49,543 bases of DNA from JABWCE01 sp964617955 (lineage in GTDB: Bacteria; Bacteroidota; Bacteroidia; NS11-12g; UBA9320), in contig CAZTXB010000020.1 of the NCBI GenBank assembly GCA_964617955.1, positions 1 to 49,543 on the forward strand. The letters are read 5' to 3'. The position numbers were made by a program, and so were the translations under genes. The notes under the pieces were generated by a model. The model ran no database searches, was not told where the DNA came from, and worked only from the letters and a program-made list of their open reading frames with translations. Of the stretch, positions 46,641 through 49,543 are shown piece by piece. Position 1 is the first letter of the stretch, and every line of letters begins with the position of its first letter.

Positions 46641-49523
46641 ATTGGTCTTTCCAAAATAGAATGCAATATAAATAATTCGGAATTAAGCGTAAGCCTCGGC
46701 AGCAACGGTAAACTTACAATCTGTGGCACGTCAGGTGTCGATGATGTGCTTATTCGCCTTGATCCAACTGGTAAGAAGATTAAAGTCGATAACCTCAGTA
46801 ACGGGGCAGGTACAGACTATAGTTTCGATTTAGTTCAGGTTCGCAGCATACATATATTTCTTTTCGCTGGCAACGACAGGGTTATATTCGATGACACAAA
46901 CGGCAGCCTTGGCACAATGCTTCCACTTGAAATTAATGTTGGAGATGGCGATAATACTGTGATTGGTTCTACAGGCAGCCTAACTGCCGGAGAGATTGCG
47001 GATTTGGGAAATACTATTACAAAGCTCAAGAAGGTTCTTGAAGCATCCAATGATATTAGGGAACATACGGAACAATTGAATCGTCGTGGTGCCGAGATTA
47101 CAGCTTACTATGAAATGAAGTTCTTGAAAGAAGCTGAACGCTTTAGTGTAGATGCACCGAATCAGTTGGATAGCATAACCAACAAACTGAAGGAGCTTTT
47201 GGGAGTAAGAAAAGGTGAAAAGGTTGAAGATGAACAAGAATGGTACACTAAGCAAATTGAGCAGTTTGAAAAAAGTTTCCGGCTGGCACAAGAAAAAAAT
47301 GAAAAACATATCAATAATGTCCTTTTCCAAGACGCAGCCGCTTTAGCGCAGCGTCTTGAAAAATATGCTAACAGCTTAGATACAAGTGAAGCAGGCCAAC
47401 AAAGGAATAAAGAATTGATTGAGCGAATAGAAATGGAAATAGATAGTTTCGAGCAGGTTTATAATAAGCTAAATCTCCCCGGGCAGGAAGACATATCTAA
47501 AATTGATTCAGATCTTAAGCGTTTGCTGGCGAAACTCACGAATATAGGAGACTCTCTCCTTGGATGGTCAGAAACAAAGTTTATGAGTGACAATGATAAA
47601 GATTGGAATGATACTATCAGTATCGGCAGTTCCCGGTTTGTAATGTCTGATAAGAAGCTATTGGATGGAATCAATAGTATGAAGGCAGATGCCGAGGCGA
47701 TTGAACGTGAAACAAATTTGCTCTTAGAAAAAATAAATGAATTGATAGGTAAAATGGGTGCTGAAAATAAAAACAAACGTGGCGGACCCCGTGGTGGTGG
47801 TTGTAGTTTCACAACTACCAACTCAATTACAGGCAGCGGCTTTATTATAGGTACAAGTGCGAACGATGATATGACTGGTAGCTCCGGGTTCGACCTCATG
47901 ATTGGGCTTGGCGGCAGTAACCGCATGCACGGAGGCGGAGGAATAGATATTATGATTGGTGGTAGCAGTTCAGATGATATGTTTGGTGATGGCGGGTGGG
48001 ATTTAATGTTTGGAATGGGTGGAGATGACTGCATGTCTGGTGGCGACAGCTCAGACTTTATGTTGGGTATGTCTGGAAAGGATATTATGCATGGCAACGG
48101 AGGCCAACCATTTTCATTCTATATATACGCTGTTTTAGTCGAAATTGAGGTAGGTGACTTTATGTGGGGTAACGGAGAAGACGACGAGATGCATGGAGAT
48201 GAGGGATGGGACTGGATGTTTGGAAACTCTGGTAAGGACGTTATGCATGGTGATGATTGCCAAGATATTATGTTTGGTGGTAGCGATGACGATGATATGT
48301 GGGGAGAAGATGGGGGATGTGTTAAAATTGATGGCATTCAGGTTTATCCAGGAAACTTTATGATGGGGGAATCAGGGTTGGACAAAATGTGGGGAGGCGA
48401 TCATAGAGACTTCATGCTTGGAAATCAAGACAAAGATATAATGAGCGGCGGCAAAGCTATGGATTTTATGGATGGGGGTGATGAGGATGATAAAATGAAT
48501 GGTGATGATGGTTTTGATGTAATGTTTGGCGGAAGCGGTAAAGATTTGATGCATGGAAATGACGGTTTTGACGTGATGACTGGCAATAGTGGCGATGACG
48601 AAATGTACGGTGATGATGGTTTTGACGTCATGTGGGGCAGAGCTGGTGATGATAAAATGGATGGTAATGATGGTTTTGACCTCATGTTCGGCGGTAATGA
48701 TAAAGATGCGATGCATGGTGATAACGGTTTGGACGTGATGTTTGGTAATGATGGCGAAGACGAAATGTGGGGTGATGACGGTTGGGACTGGATGTGTGGT
48801 GGAGACAAAAATGACAAGATGCACGGCGGCAATTTCACGGACTTTATGTTTGGTAATCAGTGCAACGATATGATGTGGGGAGATGATGGTTTGGATTTTA
48901 TGGAAGGTGGGAAAGAAGACGATATAATGTACGGAGGAGACGGGGTTGATTTAATGTTGGGTAATAATAATAATGACTGCATGAACGGAGGCAATGATCC
49001 TGATTTTATGTTTGGCGGTGCTGGCAATGACGTCATGTTTGGTAACGACAACATGGACTGGATGGCAGGAAATAGTGGCAACGACGAGATGGATGGAGGA
49101 AATGGCGTGGAGGCAATGTGGGGCGGCCAGGATAATGACCGCATGTTTGGTAGTAATGATTTTGACGTCATGTTAGGAAATGAGGGTAGCGATATAATGG
49201 ATGGGGGAAATGGTGTGAGTTTCATTGAGGGTAACGATGACAACGATGTGATACATGGCGGAAACAGCCTGGATATCTTATTGGGGGGATCCGGAGATGA
49301 TTGCATAGAAGGTAACGACCTTATGGACATAATGTCTGGCGGCGATGGTAATGACAATTTGCTTGGAGGTGACGGTTCTGACTGGATGTTTGGAAGAGAT
49401 AATAACGATTTAATGTATGGCGGCAATGGCTTTGATTTAATGACAGGCGGTCGCGGCGATGACCAAATGATGGGAGGAGATAACAGCGGTAGCTGTTGCA
49501 CAACCTTTCAAAACATTGCTTAA
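45828..49523 (+). CDS. Secreted RTX-like protein with methionine-dominated nonapeptide repeats
   Basis: 1231 residues. Signal peptide (LLVILFCLSSGSILAQ), shared N-terminal region (~22-270), then a short RTX-like beta segment (~285-385; CGTSGVDDVLIRL, FAGNDRVIFDD, VGDGDNTVIGS). A predicted alpha-helical coiled coil follows (~388-655; EADEQ/KLL-rich, ending in GGPRGGGC). From residue 679 to 1219 come 57 nonapeptides of the form xDxMxGxxG. In classical RTX repeats (GGxGxDxUx) the U position is a Leu or Ile; here it is Met in 52 of 57. Repeats alternate between hydrophobic (FD, WD, LD) and charged (DD, KD, ND) starts, giving an 18-residue period. RTX repeats bind calcium in known proteins; that should be expected, not assumed, here. 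It has a Sec signal rather than a type I C-terminal signal. Confidence 0.85.
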   Translation: MYKKLKLLVILFCLSSGSILAQNIQVLMSSKPSPYISDWQNRSETVKMIITNPGKKDIMVKIKTELFDGKGSLVANTDVSKMPELTVPPGITTYNPEDIFPTNAITYKGNLEKTAITTGRIPDDNYKLCVTLVDPQSSKPVGTSGTVCKMFTIVAFQAPVLLAPANKAEISEAGTKSIVFKWSPLTPSSNSIVTYRLQVWEVISGQDNMTTLKTNPPIVEKDLKGVFQTIWPIEFPSPEAGKKYVWTITPLDEENRKLVDGSGFSEPFGFTIGLSKIECNINNSELSVSLGSNGKLTICGTSGVDDVLIRLDPTGKKIKVDNLSNGAGTDYSFDLVQVRSIHIFLFAGNDRVIFDDTNGSLGTMLPLEINVGDGDNTVIGSTGSLTAGEIADLGNTITKLKKVLEASNDIREHTEQLNRRGAEITAYYEMKFLKEAERFSVDAPNQLDSITNKLKELLGVRKGEKVEDEQEWYTKQIEQFEKSFRLAQEKNEKHINNVLFQDAAALAQRLEKYANSLDTSEAGQQRNKELIERIEMEIDSFEQVYNKLNLPGQEDISKIDSDLKRLLAKLTNIGDSLLGWSETKFMSDNDKDWNDTISIGSSRFVMSDKKLLDGINSMKADAEAIERETNLLLEKINELIGKMGAENKNKRGGPRGGGCSFTTTNSITGSGFIIGTSANDDMTGSSGFDLMIGLGGSNRMHGGGGIDIMIGGSSSDDMFGDGGWDLMFGMGGDDCMSGGDSSDFMLGMSGKDIMHGNGGQPFSFYIYAVLVEIEVGDFMWGNGEDDEMHGDEGWDWMFGNSGKDVMHGDDCQDIMFGGSDDDDMWGEDGGCVKIDGIQVYPGNFMMGESGLDKMWGGDHRDFMLGNQDKDIMSGGKAMDFMDGGDEDDKMNGDDGFDVMFGGSGKDLMHGNDGFDVMTGNSGDDEMYGDDGFDVMWGRAGDDKMDGNDGFDLMFGGNDKDAMHGDNGLDVMFGNDGEDEMWGDDGWDWMCGGDKNDKMHGGNFTDFMFGNQCNDMMWGDDGLDFMEGGKEDDIMYGGDGVDLMLGNNNNDCMNGGNDPDFMFGGAGNDVMFGNDNMDWMAGNSGNDEMDGGNGVEAMWGGQDNDRMFGSNDFDVMLGNEGSDIMDGGNGVSFIEGNDDNDVIHGGNSLDILLGGSGDDCIEGNDLMDIMSGGDGNDNLLGGDGSDWMFGRDNNDLMYGGNGFDLMTGGRGDDQMMGGDNSGSCCTTFQNIA
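47862..49484 (+). repeat. 57 RTX-like nonapeptide repeats with Met at the hydrophobic position
   Basis: 27-base coding units in register, interrupted by a 16-residue insert after repeat 9 (QPFSFYIYAVLVEIEV) and a 13-residue insert after repeat 15; repeat 16 is one residue short. MHG occurs 7 times and MWG 7 times. Five non-Met units are clustered near the end (repeats 48-53). Confidence 0.9.
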
Positions 49524-49543
49524 ATCATCGTTTAATTTATAAA

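Noticed and set aside
47862..49484. CRISPR-like regular repeats
   Set aside because: The units are in frame, coding, unequal in sequence and lack spacers.
47459..49501. Long minus-strand reading frames rich in Ser/Pro opposite the RTX repeats
   Set aside because: They are a by-product of the 27-base coding repeat; their composition is low-complexity and no start or promoter supports them.
28203..49523. T9SS C-terminal sorting domains on the four shared-N-terminal proteins and the 1693-residue protein
   Set aside because: The C-termini lack the PNP-x...LYxVxL...GxYxxKVxx pattern seen at 8919 and 15652.
40375..49523. Polymorphic toxin system
   Set aside because: Only the constant-plus-variable architecture fits; no nuclease or deaminase domain and no small immunity genes are present between the payload genes.

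Overview
The window is a Bacteroidota chromosome segment. It opens with the 5' end of a 16S rRNA gene on the minus strand. Independent support comes from promoters of the TTTG-N19-TAnnTTTG type, type IX secretion (T9SS) C-terminal sorting domains on two proteins, a gldA-gldF-gldG gliding-motility ABC transporter, a DUF4293 membrane protein, and Ig/PKD-rich surface proteins. The 16S start has a Sphingobacteriia-like flavour, but no finer placement is possible by eye.

Layout, left half (1-26 kb), mostly ordinary. First comes the rRNA leader with two tandem promoters. A minus-strand pair follows: an HtrA/Deg periplasmic protease and a CAP-domain protein. Diverging from it is an ECF sigma factor, its probable membrane anti-sigma partner and dapF (TTG start). 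Next are a YtcJ-like amidohydrolase, a T9SS cargo protein, a small CX4CH haem lipoprotein and a MacB/FtsX permease. Then queA, a lipoprotein MsrB, a large T9SS cargo with beta-propeller-like and Ig repeats, and gldA-F-G. A minus-strand four-gene operon follows (DUF4293, double-NBD peptide ABC ATPase, thioesterase, acyltransferase), then truA, a YitT-family protein, trpS and a deoxynucleoside kinase.

Right half (26.4-49.5 kb), the unusual part. It holds two related modules. Module 1 (26477-34906) is a predicted outer-membrane beta-barrel, a secreted protein with a distinctive ~265-residue N-terminal region, and a 1693-residue PKD/Ig protein; the last two share a cysteine-rich C-terminal domain. 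Module 2 (38627-49523) is a close paralogue of the barrel followed by three tandem proteins that all begin with that same N-terminal region but end in unrelated C-termini: a short ~120-residue domain, a carbohydrate-binding-like region plus an alpha/beta-hydrolase (lipase-like) domain, and a coiled coil plus 57 RTX-like nonapeptides in which the usual large hydrophobic residue is almost always methionine. None of these carries a recognisable T9SS sorting domain. Between the modules, on the minus strand and divergent from module 2, lies a regulatory operon: a membrane-anchored protein broken by an in-frame TAA, a multi-pass membrane protein, a histidine kinase and a LuxR-type response regulator.

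Inference: the barrels and the common N-terminal region look like a paired export or surface-anchoring system with interchangeable C-terminal payloads, possibly controlled by the neighbouring two-component system. This is the best candidate in the window for an undescribed system.
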